This document shows positions 1 to 8,972 of a stretch of DNA of 64,000 nucleotides, piece by piece (within the stretch, counting starts at the first letter, position 1; each line of letters starts with the position of its first letter). This DNA comes from an uncultured Lachnospiraceae bacterium (GTDB taxonomy: Bacteria > Bacillota > Clostridia > Lachnospirales > Lachnospiraceae). The notes under the pieces are model-generated. The model was not told where the DNA came from, ran no database searches, and saw nothing but the letters and a program-made list of their open reading frames with translations. The translations under genes and the position numbers were made by a program. The stretch is taken from positions 1 through 64,000 of the forward strand of contig CANPZI010000012.1 of assembly GCA_947588995.1 (NCBI GenBank), given 5' to 3'.

Positions 1-92
1 AAGAAAGCAGGTCTAAGATCATTTTTCTTTAGGAACAATCTTTTTCATGTCAACTGACAATTCGTTTACTTCATCTAAACTTCAGGTAATAT

Positions 93-121
93 TTGTAAGA
101 AGAGCGATAATCTATTATAAT
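93..121 (+). promoter_or_regulatory. Sigma-A-type promoter of the hydrolase gene
   Basis: TTGTAA at 93-98, a 17-base spacer and a perfect TATAAT at 116-121 lie just upstream of the hydrolase gene. An AGGAGAG ribosome site follows at about 136. Bases 1-92 show no recognisable gene. Confidence 0.65.
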
Positions 122-147
122 AGAGATAAGTTAAAGGAGAGGGTACT

Positions 148-1098
148 ATGAATAAAAAACTGACGACTGTTGTTTTATTATCAGGATCTTCTGTCGCGGC
201 GATGCACGCGATCAATCGGGTACATGCGTCCCTTTGCACTGCCAAGAGTCTTCTGAACAATTCCGAAAACCGCTACTATGAGTGGCGTTTTGGCAAAGTG
301 AGATATCAGAAAAAGGGAAACGGCAGCCCGCTGCTCTTCATCCATGATCTGACGCTGGGAAGTTCCAACTATGAATATCACCGGCTGATCAACAATCTGA
401 CTGAAAAACATGAAATCTATTCCATGGATCTGCTCGGCTATGGCCTGTCAGACAAGCCCTCGATGACTTATACGGGAAATCTGTACGAACAGCTTGTCAG
501 CGACTTCATCATGAATGTCATTAAAAGAAAAACATCTGTAGTTGTATCGGGGGAATCCGTACCGTTTGTGCTGGCGGCCTGCCACAATAACCCTGACTGC
601 ATGAACAGGATCATCTGCATCAATCCGCAAAACCTGTATCTGCAGAACCAGATTCCGTCCAATCAGACCAAGCTGATGAAGCTCTGCCTCGAAGTGCCCG
701 TGCTGGGGACATTTGTCTATCATGTGCTTGCCAACAAGACCATGCTTGAAAAAAATTTTCAGAACCAATACTTCTGTGATCCGGAGGAAATCAGGGAAAA
801 CTATATCGCAAACTATCTGGAAGCCGCGCACGCCGGCGGCTACAACGCCAAGTATGCCTTTGCGAGTTATGTCGGAAAATATATGAATCTGCACATTCTG
901 CGTGAACTGAAAGAGATCGACAACAGTATTCTGATGATCGGCGGGGAGAAAGAGCCGGATATCCACACAACCATTGAAAATTATAAATACTACAATCCGG
1001 CCATCGAGGAAGTCTATATCCCCGACACGAAACATCTGCCGCAGATCGAAGCGCCGGATGAGATATTGGAACAGATCAGGATCTTCCTCGGAGAATAG
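148..1098 (+). CDS. alpha/beta hydrolase family protein
   Basis: A 316-residue protein with the alpha/beta hydrolase fold pattern. It has the strand with IHDLTLGS where most members have HG, then DLLGYGLSDKP, a nucleophile elbow GESVP with Ser137, an acidic region GGEKEPD and a late DTKHLPQ that supplies the likely catalytic His near residue 295. The first 25 residues include a hydrophobic stretch, so it may be membrane-attached or exported. The start ATG follows AGGAGAG by a normal distance and sits behind a good promoter. It appears to be a single-gene unit. The substrate cannot be told from sequence; esterase, lipase-like or haloperoxidase-like roles are all possible. Confidence 0.85.
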   Translation: MNKKLTTVVLLSGSSVAAMHAINRVHASLCTAKSLLNNSENRYYEWRFGKVRYQKKGNGSPLLFIHDLTLGSSNYEYHRLINNLTEKHEIYSMDLLGYGLSDKPSMTYTGNLYEQLVSDFIMNVIKRKTSVVVSGESVPFVLAACHNNPDCMNRIICINPQNLYLQNQIPSNQTKLMKLCLEVPVLGTFVYHVLANKTMLEKNFQNQYFCDPEEIRENYIANYLEAAHAGGYNAKYAFASYVGKYMNLHILRELKEIDNSILMIGGEKEPDIHTTIENYKYYNPAIEEVYIPDTKHLPQIEAPDEILEQIRIFLGE

Positions 1099-1152
1099 AG
1101 ACAGCGCCCCATAAATAAGGGCGCGCCAAATCGTCTCCAATTTTATAAAAGA

Positions 1153-1198
1153 GCCACCGCCCGGTCAAATATCTGACCGCTGCGATGGCCTTTTCTTT
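1153..1198. terminator. Bidirectional rho-independent terminator
   Basis: An imperfect hairpin with arms around GCCACCGCCCGGTCA and TGACCGCTGCGATGGC (1153-1189) is followed by TTTTCTTTT on the plus strand and by TCTTTT on the minus strand. It lies between two converging genes and can serve both. A second hairpin (GCGCCC/GGGCGC, 1104-1124) precedes it on the hydrolase side. Confidence 0.75.
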
Positions 1199-1224
1199 TG
1201 TCTTGTACAAACATTCAAATTTTA

Positions 1225-2133
1225 TCAGATCGTAAAATCATATCTGCCGCCGCTCTCCGGCATTTTCTCCGGCTTAACGGCATCCCAGTCGATCCCGTTC
1301 ATCTTCTTAAGAAGCTCCTCTAAGCTGTCCGCCTCCACCTCGGCGCGCTTTGTGTCCGGCCTGTTCTCGGCATACCTGTCAATCTCTTTCTCCGCTTTCT
1401 TCTCCTCTTCTCTTCTCTCGGAGCGCTTATTCTCAAGGCGCTCCCGCTGCTTCGCACTTGATTTTTCCAGTTCCGCGAAGAAAGAAGTCGTACCGTCGTC
1501 GTTGAAGACGATGCCTACCTTGCTGATCTCTGCTCCGTTTCTCTTCTGGCCGAACTGCTCGCAGATCTGCTTGGACATATCTACGGCATGTTCCATAGAC
1601 TGCAGCTTCTCTTTGGCATAATCCGCGTCGTTCGCCATCTTTTCCAGTTCTTCATTGGAGAAGATGATCGAAAACTCCTTACTGCCGCTCTTTGCCAGCC
1701 CTTTCAGGTCGTCGCCGCTGTTGCCGACGAAGAAATCATAATCGCCGTACTGCTTCCGCAGATTTTTCAGAAAATCCTGTGCCTTTGCCGAAAGCCTGGA
1801 CTCATTCGACCCGAATGTATGATTGACACCATCGGAAGAAATGGTACCGTCCTTTAGACCTTTTTTGATCTTATCCTCCCATTTTGACATAAAACGTAAT
1901 CTGGAATAGCTGCCCGGACTTAAACTGTCCTGCTCTTTCAGTTTACTGTACTGTGCATATGCTTCCGGATCATATTTTTCCATCAGCTTTTCCATATCTG
2001 CCACTTCACAGGATTTGTTGGTGGTATCCCTGAGATCTTCCAGAGTTCTCGGCTTAAAAGTCCGCCCCTTGATCGAGGGTTTTGGCATGCCGTAAGCATT
2101 CTGATAACCGCCAGATGTGATATCCATACCCAT
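1225..2133 (-). CDS. DUF6033 family protein, function unknown
   Basis: A 302-residue soluble protein without signal peptide or membrane segment. Its N-terminal part is rich in short polar motifs (MGMDITSGGYQNAYG), the middle contains a KYDFFVGNSGDD-like conserved region (here YGDYDFFVGNSGDDLK), and the C-terminal third (about 220-275) is a highly charged predicted coiled coil rich in Lys, Arg and Glu. I recognise it as one of the DUF6033 hypothetical proteins common in Lachnospiraceae; no biochemical role is known to me. The start follows AAAGGAGGACGAATT. It sits downstream of the radical SAM gene but has its own upstream region with two tandem palindromes, so it may be independently regulated. 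Confidence 0.75.
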   Translation of the reverse strand: MGMDITSGGYQNAYGMPKPSIKGRTFKPRTLEDLRDTTNKSCEVADMEKLMEKYDPEAYAQYSKLKEQDSLSPGSYSRLRFMSKWEDKIKKGLKDGTISSDGVNHTFGSNESRLSAKAQDFLKNLRKQYGDYDFFVGNSGDDLKGLAKSGSKEFSIIFSNEELEKMANDADYAKEKLQSMEHAVDMSKQICEQFGQKRNGAEISKVGIVFNDDGTTSFFAELEKSSAKQRERLENKRSERREEEKKAEKEIDRYAENRPDTKRAEVEADSLEELLKKMNGIDWDAVKPEKMPESGGRYDFTI

Positions 2134-2155
2134 AATTCGTCCTCCTTTGACTAAA

Positions 2156-2200
2156 GTAAATTATTTCATAATTTACTTGTAAATTATTTCATAATCTACT
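2156..2200. repeat. Two tandem copies of a 21-bp palindrome, probable operator
   Basis: Two copies of GTAAATTAT-TTC-ATAATTTAC (second copy with one change, ATAATCTAC) start at 2156 and 2179, a 23-base period. They lie between a TTGCAG -35-like element and the start of the DUF6033 gene on the minus strand, overlapping the likely -10 region. Confidence 0.6.
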
Positions 2201-2254
2201 TTTCTGCAACTCCGTTTGCCATAGTGTATGCTTTATTATCATATCGACATCTTG

Positions 2255-3979
2255 TCAGGAAATATTAACCTCACGCCAACATTCTTTTTCTCCTTTTTCA
2301 GAATAAAATACACAGGCGGTAAGATGTCCGAAAATATATTCAAAAATCTCTATGTGCAGCGTTTTCATCAGCTCTCTGTAACTACGATCCGACAGAGCCG
2401 GAAATATTGCGTGGGTCTTTGACTCCTCATAGATCATATCATGTATCCGTTCTTTCCACCGGTCTATAGACGGACAGAAAGCGGGACGGCTTTTCATATT
2501 AGGTTCGCGCAGATAGAGATCAAAGGTAAGATATTCACGGTAAATCGATATCATGCGCTCAGTTGAGGGATCTTGTCTTACACGACGGCAGGAAAGGTCA
2601 TCTTCTGCACCGAAAGTGATCCGGCTGATCCCGCATTCCAGAAGTGTCTCGTACTTTTGCACCCGTGACAATCGAATCCCGAACAGTCCGTGTTTCTCAT
2701 ACCACGCGGCAATATATTCATACATATCAAAAGGCGTCTCAAAATATCCGCACAGATATTTCAGCGATGTCCGAAACTGCCCGCTGTTATAATAGATCTC
2801 AAGCACTTCCTCAATCTGCTTCAAATGGCAGACTGCTTCATAGGAAAGCCATTTGGTAAAGAGCACTTCATAAGGCGGGAGAGCACTATACTGTAATCCG
2901 TACTCCTGTGCGTGAAGTTCCATAGCGGAACCTTTCAACACTTTCAGAAAGCCCAGCTGGAGCTGGTGAGGGTACAAATCATACACGTCATTAAAAGATC
3001 GCCTGAAAGAATCCATGTCTTCATAGGGAAGTCCGGCGATCAGATCGAGATGTACATGAATGTTATCCTTTTTTAAGATTCTTGTGACCGCAGCGGCAAC
3101 TTTACCAAAATCCATCCTGCGGTTGATCTCGCGTATGGTCCGTTCATTGGTAGACTGCACGCCGATCTCCAACTGCACCGCGCCGGAGCGCATCGATTCC
3201 AATACGGTCAGATAATCTTCGTCCAGCAGATCCGCGGCCATCTCAAAATGAAAATTGGTCACGCCGTTGTCATGTTCCAGAATATGCTTCAGGATCGGAA
3301 GGGCATGTTCTTTCCTGCAGTTAAAGGTGCGGTCAACAAATTTTACTTGAGGGACTTTTCTCTCCAAGAAAAAATCCAGTTCCCGGCACACGCGCTCCAC
3401 GGAACGGAAATCCATCGTTTTATCAATAGAGGAGAGGCAGTAACTGCAGGAAAAGGGACAGCCGCGGCTGCTCTCATAATAGATGATACGATGTTCATCT
3501 TCCTGCACATCTTCATACCAAAAGGGAATCTCATCAAGCGAAAGTCTATGTTCATGATTTCCGTCAAGGACTGCGGGAAGTTCGTCAGATGCATTCGCAG
3601 CATAAGAAGCTGCCAGACGCCGGAACACGCTTTCCCCCGGCCCCGTCATGATACCGCGGAGCTGCCACTTCCGTATCGTCTCCTCAGCATTGTAGGTGAT
3701 TTCGGGGCCGCCCGCCCAGATATCTGCATCGGGCAGCACTTTGTGCAGATCGAAGATAATGCTGTCAATCAGCCGATAATTCCAGATATAACAGGAAAAA
3801 GCAACGACATCAGGAGCTTTCTTATAGATTTCCTGCAGAATATAAGCGGGCTGTTGGTTGATCGTAAATTCAACGATATCGACAAGTGAGCCGTATTCGC
3901 TCGCACACGCTTTCAGAGAAAAGACTGCTGGATTGGAATGTATATACTTTGCATTGATCGCCACAAGTAATATTTTCAT
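2255..3979 (-). CDS. Cobalamin-binding radical SAM protein (DUF4080 type)
   Basis: A 574-residue protein with the order B12-binding domain (about 1-135), radical SAM core (about 160-370) and DUF4080-like C-terminal domain. The [4Fe-4S] ligands are Cys174, Cys178 and Cys181 in RGCPFSCSYC. The core contains FVDRTFN and the EIGVQSTN strand typical of this class. B12-dependent radical SAM enzymes methylate or rearrange unactivated carbons; the substrate here is unknown. It begins 10 bases after rsmG with AAAGGG as ribosome site, so it is the probable last-but-one gene of the mnmE-mnmG-rsmG transcript. That linkage hints at, but does not show, a role with RNA. Confidence 0.85.
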   Translation of the reverse strand: MKILLVAINAKYIHSNPAVFSLKACASEYGSLVDIVEFTINQQPAYILQEIYKKAPDVVAFSCYIWNYRLIDSIIFDLHKVLPDADIWAGGPEITYNAEETIRKWQLRGIMTGPGESVFRRLAASYAANASDELPAVLDGNHEHRLSLDEIPFWYEDVQEDEHRIIYYESSRGCPFSCSYCLSSIDKTMDFRSVERVCRELDFFLERKVPQVKFVDRTFNCRKEHALPILKHILEHDNGVTNFHFEMAADLLDEDYLTVLESMRSGAVQLEIGVQSTNERTIREINRRMDFGKVAAAVTRILKKDNIHVHLDLIAGLPYEDMDSFRRSFNDVYDLYPHQLQLGFLKVLKGSAMELHAQEYGLQYSALPPYEVLFTKWLSYEAVCHLKQIEEVLEIYYNSGQFRTSLKYLCGYFETPFDMYEYIAAWYEKHGLFGIRLSRVQKYETLLECGISRITFGAEDDLSCRRVRQDPSTERMISIYREYLTFDLYLREPNMKSRPAFCPSIDRWKERIHDMIYEESKTHAIFPALSDRSYRELMKTLHIEIFEYIFGHLTACVFYSEKGEKECWREVNIS

Positions 3980-3989
3980 ACCGGACCCT

Positions 3990-4766
3990 TTACTGCAACG
4001 GCTTTCTGCCCGCCGTTCCCGCTTTTCGGGGATATTTTGCGGGCGTTGTGCTCACTTTTGCGATCGTCACCAGACTGCGGTAAATGTCAGCATCGGGAAG
4101 TGTAAAGGAAATCTGTTCTGCCGCCCCGCCGCCTAAGATGCGGATCGCATTCTCGGCTTCTCTCATCTCTTCCGCCGCTTTTTCCGATTTATAGGCGATA
4201 AAGCTGCCGCCCACTTTCACATAGGGAAGACAATATTCCGACAGAACGGCCAGATTGGCCACCGCCCGCGACACACACAGATCATACTGTTCCCGAAGCT
4301 GTCCCGGCACGGCATAATCCTCCGCACGCCCGTGAATCGCCTCGATTTTTTCCAGTTCTAACTCAGCGATCACTTCACGGAGAAAATCAACCCTTTTATT
4401 GAGAGAATCCAAGAGCGTAACGCGCAGATCCGGAAAGGCAATCTTCAGGGGAATCCCCGGAAAACCAGCCCCTGTGCCGACATCGATCAATGTAAGTTCC
4501 GGATGGTCAGAGGAAGAGCCGGACTCCTGCCGGCGGCCGGACAAATCTATGGCTTTCACCAGAGAGAGACTGTCAATAAAATGTTTCTTGCAGACTTCCT
4601 CAAAATCCGTAATTGCCGTAAGATTGACAGATTCGTTGCGCGCAATCATCATCTCATAGTATACAACAAATTGTTGTATCTGTTTTTCAGACAAGGTGAT
4701 GTGAAACGCATCAAGATCTTTCTGAAACTGCTGCAGATCACATTGTTTCTGATAATCGAAACCCAT
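3990..4766 (-). CDS. rsmG: 16S rRNA (guanine527-N7)-methyltransferase RsmG
   Basis: A 258-residue class I SAM-dependent methyltransferase. It carries the family N-terminus FHITLSEKQIQQFVVYYEMM, the SAM-binding motif LIDVGTGAGFPGIPLKI and the VSRAVANL motif. RsmG methylates G527 of 16S rRNA; its loss gives low-level streptomycin resistance in many bacteria. The open frame extends 24 codons upstream and overlaps mnmG, but the ATG at 4766 has GAGGG seven bases ahead and gives the usual family length, so I chose it. It is in the conserved mnmE-mnmG-rsmG order. The C-terminus (about 20 residues, PRKAGTAGRKPLQ) is a basic tail as in other clostridial members. Confidence 0.95.
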   Translation of the reverse strand: MGFDYQKQCDLQQFQKDLDAFHITLSEKQIQQFVVYYEMMIARNESVNLTAITDFEEVCKKHFIDSLSLVKAIDLSGRRQESGSSSDHPELTLIDVGTGAGFPGIPLKIAFPDLRVTLLDSLNKRVDFLREVIAELELEKIEAIHGRAEDYAVPGQLREQYDLCVSRAVANLAVLSEYCLPYVKVGGSFIAYKSEKAAEEMREAENAIRILGGGAAEQISFTLPDADIYRSLVTIAKVSTTPAKYPRKAGTAGRKPLQ

Positions 4767-4821
4767 TTTTACCCTCATTTCAGAATGTTTATATGGCAGG
4801 ATTGAAGTAAATTCCAGCTGA

Positions 4822-6756
4822 TTACTCTTTGCTGCCATTACTCTCTTGCCTGCCGTACTTCTCCAAATACACCAGCAGTACCGAGATATCCGCGGGTGAA
4901 ACGCCGGAAATCCGGGATGCCTGTCCCACCGACACGGGCCGGTAAGCGATCAGTTTCTGTCTCGCCTCCAGGCGCAGGGATGCCACATCGTTATAATCAA
5001 TATCCGGCGGAATGCGTTTTCGCTCCATTTTCTTAAACTGCTCGACCTGACGCTGCTGCCTGACGAGATATCCCTCATATTTAATTTCAATCTCCACCTG
5101 TTCGATCACATCGGCAGGAAGCGGCTTGCGATCCCGGTCAATTTCGGAGAGTATTTCATAGGAAAGTTCCGGCCTGCACATAAGATCCGCCAGACTCATA
5201 CCCGTTTTCAGTTCCGCGCTGCCGTGAGAGATCAGGAAATCCTGATTTTCTCTCGCCGCACCGACAATCGTATGTTTCAGACGCGTGATCTCATCCTCGA
5301 TCAGCTCTTTTTTGTGAAGCGTGGCTTCATAGACTTCCCTGGACACAAGCCCTGTCCGGCAGCCGATCTCACGCAGCCGCAGATCAGCGTTATCCTGTCT
5401 GAGTAACAGCCGGTACTCCGCCCGGGAAGTCATCATACGATACGGCTCCAGACTTTTCTTTGTCACCAGATCATCAATCAATACGCCGATATACGCCTGA
5501 GATCTGTCCAGAATAACAGGTTCTCTTCCCAGAATCATCATGGCCGCATTGATGCCGGCGATCAATCCCTGTGCGGCAGCTTCCTCGTAACCGCTGCTGC
5601 CGTTAAACTGTCCGCCGCTGAACAGACCCGCAATATCCTTAAATTCCAGAGACGGATAGAGCTGTCTGGCATCGATACAGTCATATTCGATGGCATAGGC
5701 GTTCCGCACAATCCTGCAGTTTTCCAGCCCCGGCACAGTGCGGTACATGGCGATCTGCACATCCTCCGGCAGGGAGGAAGACATACCTCCCACATACATC
5801 TCATTCGTGTGCAGTCCTTCAGGTTCGATAAAAACCTGATGCCTGTCCTTGTCCGCAAATTTTACTACTTTATCCTCAATGGAGGGACAGTATCTTGGTC
5901 CCGTCCCCTCTATGATACCCGCATAGATCGGGGAGCGGTCAAGGTTTGCCCTGATGATCTCATGGGTCTTCTCATTCGTGTAAGTCAGCCAGCACGACAC
6001 CTGATCGATCTGCACATCTTCAGGATCGGTAGAAAAAGAGAAAGGAACTACTCTCTCATCCCCGAATTGTTCCTCCATCCTGCTGTAATCGATTGTCCTG
6101 CCATCCATCCTGGCGGGCGTACCTGTCTTAAATCTCCGAAGTTCGATGCCGAGACTTCGCAGGGAATCCGACAGATGATTGGCGGCCTGCAGTCCGTTCG
6201 GTCCGGTGTAGGTGATCGCTTCCCCGCACAGACATCTGGCTTTCAGATAAGTGCCCGTACACAGAATCACTGCCTTACATTCATAGACAGCGCCCGTATA
6301 GGTTTTGACGCCGACAATTCTCTTTGTCGCCGTGCAATTTTCCGGTTTGTTTTCACAGGACTCTGTCAGAAGCTCACACACCTCGGCCTGTCTGATCGTC
6401 AGATGCTCCTGATTCTCCAGAACTTTACGCATCTGTCTCGAATATTCCGCCTTGTCTGCCTGCGCGCGCAGAGAGTGAACCGCGGGACCCTTGGACTTGT
6501 TTAACATTTTGGACTGAATAAAAGTCTTGTCGATATTTTTGCCCATCTCGCCGCCGAGCGCATCGATCTCGCGCACAAGGTGACCCTTTGAAGTGCCGCC
6601 CACGTTCGGATTGCAGGGCATCAAAGCGATACTGTCCACACTGACCGTAAAGATTACCGTATCAAGACCAAGCCGCGCGCACGCCAGCGCAGCCTCGCAG
6701 CCCGCGTGTCCGGCGCCGACCACACACACGTCCGTCTGAATTTTATTCTGCAGCAT
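4822..6756 (-). CDS. mnmG: tRNA uridine-5-carboxymethylaminomethyl synthase subunit MnmG
   Basis: A 644-residue FAD-dependent protein that, with MnmE, installs the cmnm5 group on wobble U34 of certain tRNAs. The N-terminus has the FAD dinucleotide fold [12 protein letters not shown], followed by the family blocks [23 protein letters not shown] (given in part) and ILCTGTYL; the C-terminus has the helical MnmE/tRNA-binding region ([20 protein letters not shown]). Length is typical for the short-linker Firmicutes type. It lies between mnmE (72 bases upstream) and rsmG, the standard arrangement beside oriC. No missing motif was noticed. Confidence 0.97.
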   Translation of the reverse strand: MLQNKIQTDVCVVGAGHAGCEAALACARLGLDTVIFTVSVDSIALMPCNPNVGGTSKGHLVREIDALGGEMGKNIDKTFIQSKMLNKSKGPAVHSLRAQADKAEYSRQMRKVLENQEHLTIRQAEVCELLTESCENKPENCTATKRIVGVKTYTGAVYECKAVILCTGTYLKARCLCGEAITYTGPNGLQAANHLSDSLRSLGIELRRFKTGTPARMDGRTIDYSRMEEQFGDERVVPFSFSTDPEDVQIDQVSCWLTYTNEKTHEIIRANLDRSPIYAGIIEGTGPRYCPSIEDKVVKFADKDRHQVFIEPEGLHTNEMYVGGMSSSLPEDVQIAMYRTVPGLENCRIVRNAYAIEYDCIDARQLYPSLEFKDIAGLFSGGQFNGSSGYEEAAAQGLIAGINAAMMILGREPVILDRSQAYIGVLIDDLVTKKSLEPYRMMTSRAEYRLLLRQDNADLRLREIGCRTGLVSREVYEATLHKKELIEDEITRLKHTIVGAARENQDFLISHGSAELKTGMSLADLMCRPELSYEILSEIDRDRKPLPADVIEQVEIEIKYEGYLVRQQRQVEQFKKMERKRIPPDIDYNDVASLRLEARQKLIAYRPVSVGQASRISGVSPADISVLLVYLEKYGRQESNGSKE

Positions 6757-6828
6757 AGTTTACCTTTCCGTATTTTCCGTTCTGTTAATCATCATACAAT
6801 ACTTCCGTCTTCTTAAATCATTTTCACT

Positions 6829-8244
6829 CTACTTGCCCATACAGAATTTACCGAAAATCTCATTCACCAGATCTTCGCCGACTTCCTCACCGATGATTCT
6901 GCCAAGAGAGGCATAGGCGCTCATCATATCAATGGTATAGAAATCTTCCGGCATCCGATTCTCTATGCTCTGCCTGACCTGCATCAGACTTTCATGCGCC
7001 TCCTGAAGCGCTTCCTTGTGACGGGCATTTGTGATATAGACTTCGTCGTTATAGGCAATATCCCCGCGGAAGAAGATTTCTCTGACGGTATCAAGAAATA
7101 AGTCGATGCCCATCTTGTCTTTCGTGGAAGTTTTAATGATGGTATTGACGTTCAAGTCCTTGATGCCGGACAAAAAAGAGCGAATCATATCCTGCGACAC
7201 AACGGCAGAGAGATCCGATTTGTTCAGAAGCACAATCGTATTTTTTTCCTTGATCATCTCCAGGATCTTTTTGTCATTTTCGTCAAAAGGGACGGAAGAA
7301 TCGATGACATACAAAACCAGATCGGCTTCCGAGACGGCTTTCGCCGCCCGCTCCACACCGATCTTCTCCACCACGTCTTTTGTGGAGCGAATGCCCGCAG
7401 TATCCAGAATGCGAAACAGAATACCGCCGATGTTTACCGTCTCCTCCAGAATATCTCTTGTTGTGCCGGCGACGTCCGTGACGATTGCTCTCTCCTCCCC
7501 GACCAGCACATTCAGAAGAGAAGATTTTCCAGCGTTGGGTTTTCCGACAATCACCGTGTTTATTCCCTCAGTCAGTATCCTGCCGTCGTCCGCGGAATGA
7601 ATCAAACGTTGAATCTGTCTGTCGATTTTTTCTATTTTCCTGAGAAGCATTTCGTCATAGCCCTCTGATTCCAGGTCGAAATGTTCCGGATCATCCAACG
7701 CGGCTTCAATAAAAGCAATTTCATGTATAAGATCCGCTCTGATCTCTTTTACTGTGTCGGAGACGGAACCTTTTAACTGCCTGACGGAAGATTTCAGGGC
7801 AAATTCATTCTTTGCGTGAATGATATCCATAACCGCTTCCGCCTCGGACAGATCAATCCTGCCGTTTAAGAAAGCGCGCTTTGTGAATTCCCCTGGCTCA
7901 GCAGCTCTCGCGCCGGATCTGATCACCAGGTCAAGAATCTTTCTCATCATCAGAATACCGCCGTGACAGTTGATCTCAACGGTGTCCTCCGCAGTATAGC
8001 TTTTCGGCGCTTTCATGACGGAAAGCATGACTTCATCTATGACAGAACCATCTTCCTCCACGATAAAACCATAGTGGATCGTGTGAGAATCATATTGCTT
8101 TAAGGCTTTCTCTCCTCTGGCATTTCTGTATATCCTATCCGCAACCGGAATTGCCTCGTCACCGCTGATTCGCACGATCCCGATGCCGGAATCGGATACG
8201 GCCGTCGCAATCGCCGCGATCGTCTCTCTCTTTTCAGCATACAT
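6829..8244 (-). CDS. mnmE: tRNA modification GTPase MnmE
   Basis: A 471-residue GTPase and partner of MnmG. The N-terminal formyl-THF-binding domain starts with ETIAAIATA, the G domain has GKPNAGKSSL, the DTAGIR switch and NKSD, and the protein ends in FCMGK with the conserved C-terminal Cys. An in-frame ATG lies 11 codons upstream (8277), but AGAGGTG six bases before the ATG at 8244 and the family N-terminus favour the shorter form. A terminator lies just upstream, so mnmE probably starts its own transcript rather than being read from rpmH. Confidence 0.96.
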   Translation of the reverse strand: MYAEKRETIAAIATAVSDSGIGIVRISGDEAIPVADRIYRNARGEKALKQYDSHTIHYGFIVEEDGSVIDEVMLSVMKAPKSYTAEDTVEINCHGGILMMRKILDLVIRSGARAAEPGEFTKRAFLNGRIDLSEAEAVMDIIHAKNEFALKSSVRQLKGSVSDTVKEIRADLIHEIAFIEAALDDPEHFDLESEGYDEMLLRKIEKIDRQIQRLIHSADDGRILTEGINTVIVGKPNAGKSSLLNVLVGEERAIVTDVAGTTRDILEETVNIGGILFRILDTAGIRSTKDVVEKIGVERAAKAVSEADLVLYVIDSSVPFDENDKKILEMIKEKNTIVLLNKSDLSAVVSQDMIRSFLSGIKDLNVNTIIKTSTKDKMGIDLFLDTVREIFFRGDIAYNDEVYITNARHKEALQEAHESLMQVRQSIENRMPEDFYTIDMMSAYASLGRIIGEEVGEDLVNEIFGKFCMGK

Positions 8245-8263
8245 ATAAACACCTCTGATGATG

Positions 8264-8302
8264 AAAAAGTCCCGCAAGCCGTAAAATGACTTACAGGACT
8301 TT
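8264..8302 (-). terminator. Rho-independent terminator between jag and mnmE
   Basis: On the minus strand AAAGTCCTGTAAG (8302-8290) pairs with CTTGCGGGACTTT (8278-8266), a 13-bp stem with two G-U pairs, an 11-base loop and a run of five U. It separates the rpmH-jag transcript from mnmE. Confidence 0.85.
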
Positions 8303-8318
8303 ATCCTACCCTTGCTTC

Positions 8319-8954
8319 TCAGCTTCTCTCATACTTCTTCAAAACCACAACGACATGGCGGAACGGTTCTTCCCCTTCGCTGTGCGTCGTGACATACTTA
8401 TCATTCTGAAGCGCGGAGTGAATGATTCTTCTCTCATAAGGATTCATAGGTTCCAAAGATACGGGCCGCTTTGTTCTCTTTACCTTATAGGAAATATTTT
8501 TAGCCAGATTTTCAAGCGTCTCTTTTCTTCTCTGACGATAATTCTCCGTATCTACCTTGACTCTGATATAATTTTCAACATCCTTGTTGACAACGAGAGA
8601 GACAAGATACTGAAGCGAATCAAGCGTCTGTCCTCTCTTGCCGATCAGAACGCCCATATCATCGCCGTTTAAGTCGATATCCATGGCATTCTCCGCTTCG
8701 TCATACTTGACATTGACAACGACAGTCATTCCCATAGCGGCAAACACATCTTTCAGAAAATCTCTGGCCGTGTCCTCCACGGAATTTTTCACTTTCGCCT
8801 TGATCACGGCAGGTTTGGAACCAATACCAAAAAGTCCCGAAGAACCCTCGTTTACCACTTCATATTCCAGTTTATCGCTCGTGACACCCAGCTTCTGACA
8901 TGCTTCCGTAATCGCGTCGCTGACTGTCTTTGCGGACACCTCTATCATTTCCAT
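8319..8954 (-). CDS. jag: RNA-binding protein Jag/KhpB
   Basis: A 211-residue protein with the three expected parts: an N-terminal Jag_N domain (EMIEVSAKTVSDAI, and GSSGLFGIGSKPA), a central KH domain with the GDDMGVLIGKRGQTLDSLQYL loop (GxxG as GKRG), and a C-terminal R3H domain ending ERRIIHSALQ...VTTHSEGEEP. Jag/KhpB binds RNA and affects cell elongation in Firmicutes. It follows yidC by 18 bases, the normal order, and is the last gene before the terminator. Confidence 0.95.
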   Translation of the reverse strand: MEMIEVSAKTVSDAITEACQKLGVTSDKLEYEVVNEGSSGLFGIGSKPAVIKAKVKNSVEDTARDFLKDVFAAMGMTVVVNVKYDEAENAMDIDLNGDDMGVLIGKRGQTLDSLQYLVSLVVNKDVENYIRVKVDTENYRQRRKETLENLAKNISYKVKRTKRPVSLEPMNPYERRIIHSALQNDKYVTTHSEGEEPFRHVVVVLKKYERS

Positions 8955-8972
8955 AACCGTTCCTCCATTCTG

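Noticed and set aside
448-1140. Long minus-strand open frame opposite the hydrolase gene
   Set aside because: It mirrors the codons of the hydrolase, has no ribosome site and no family motif.
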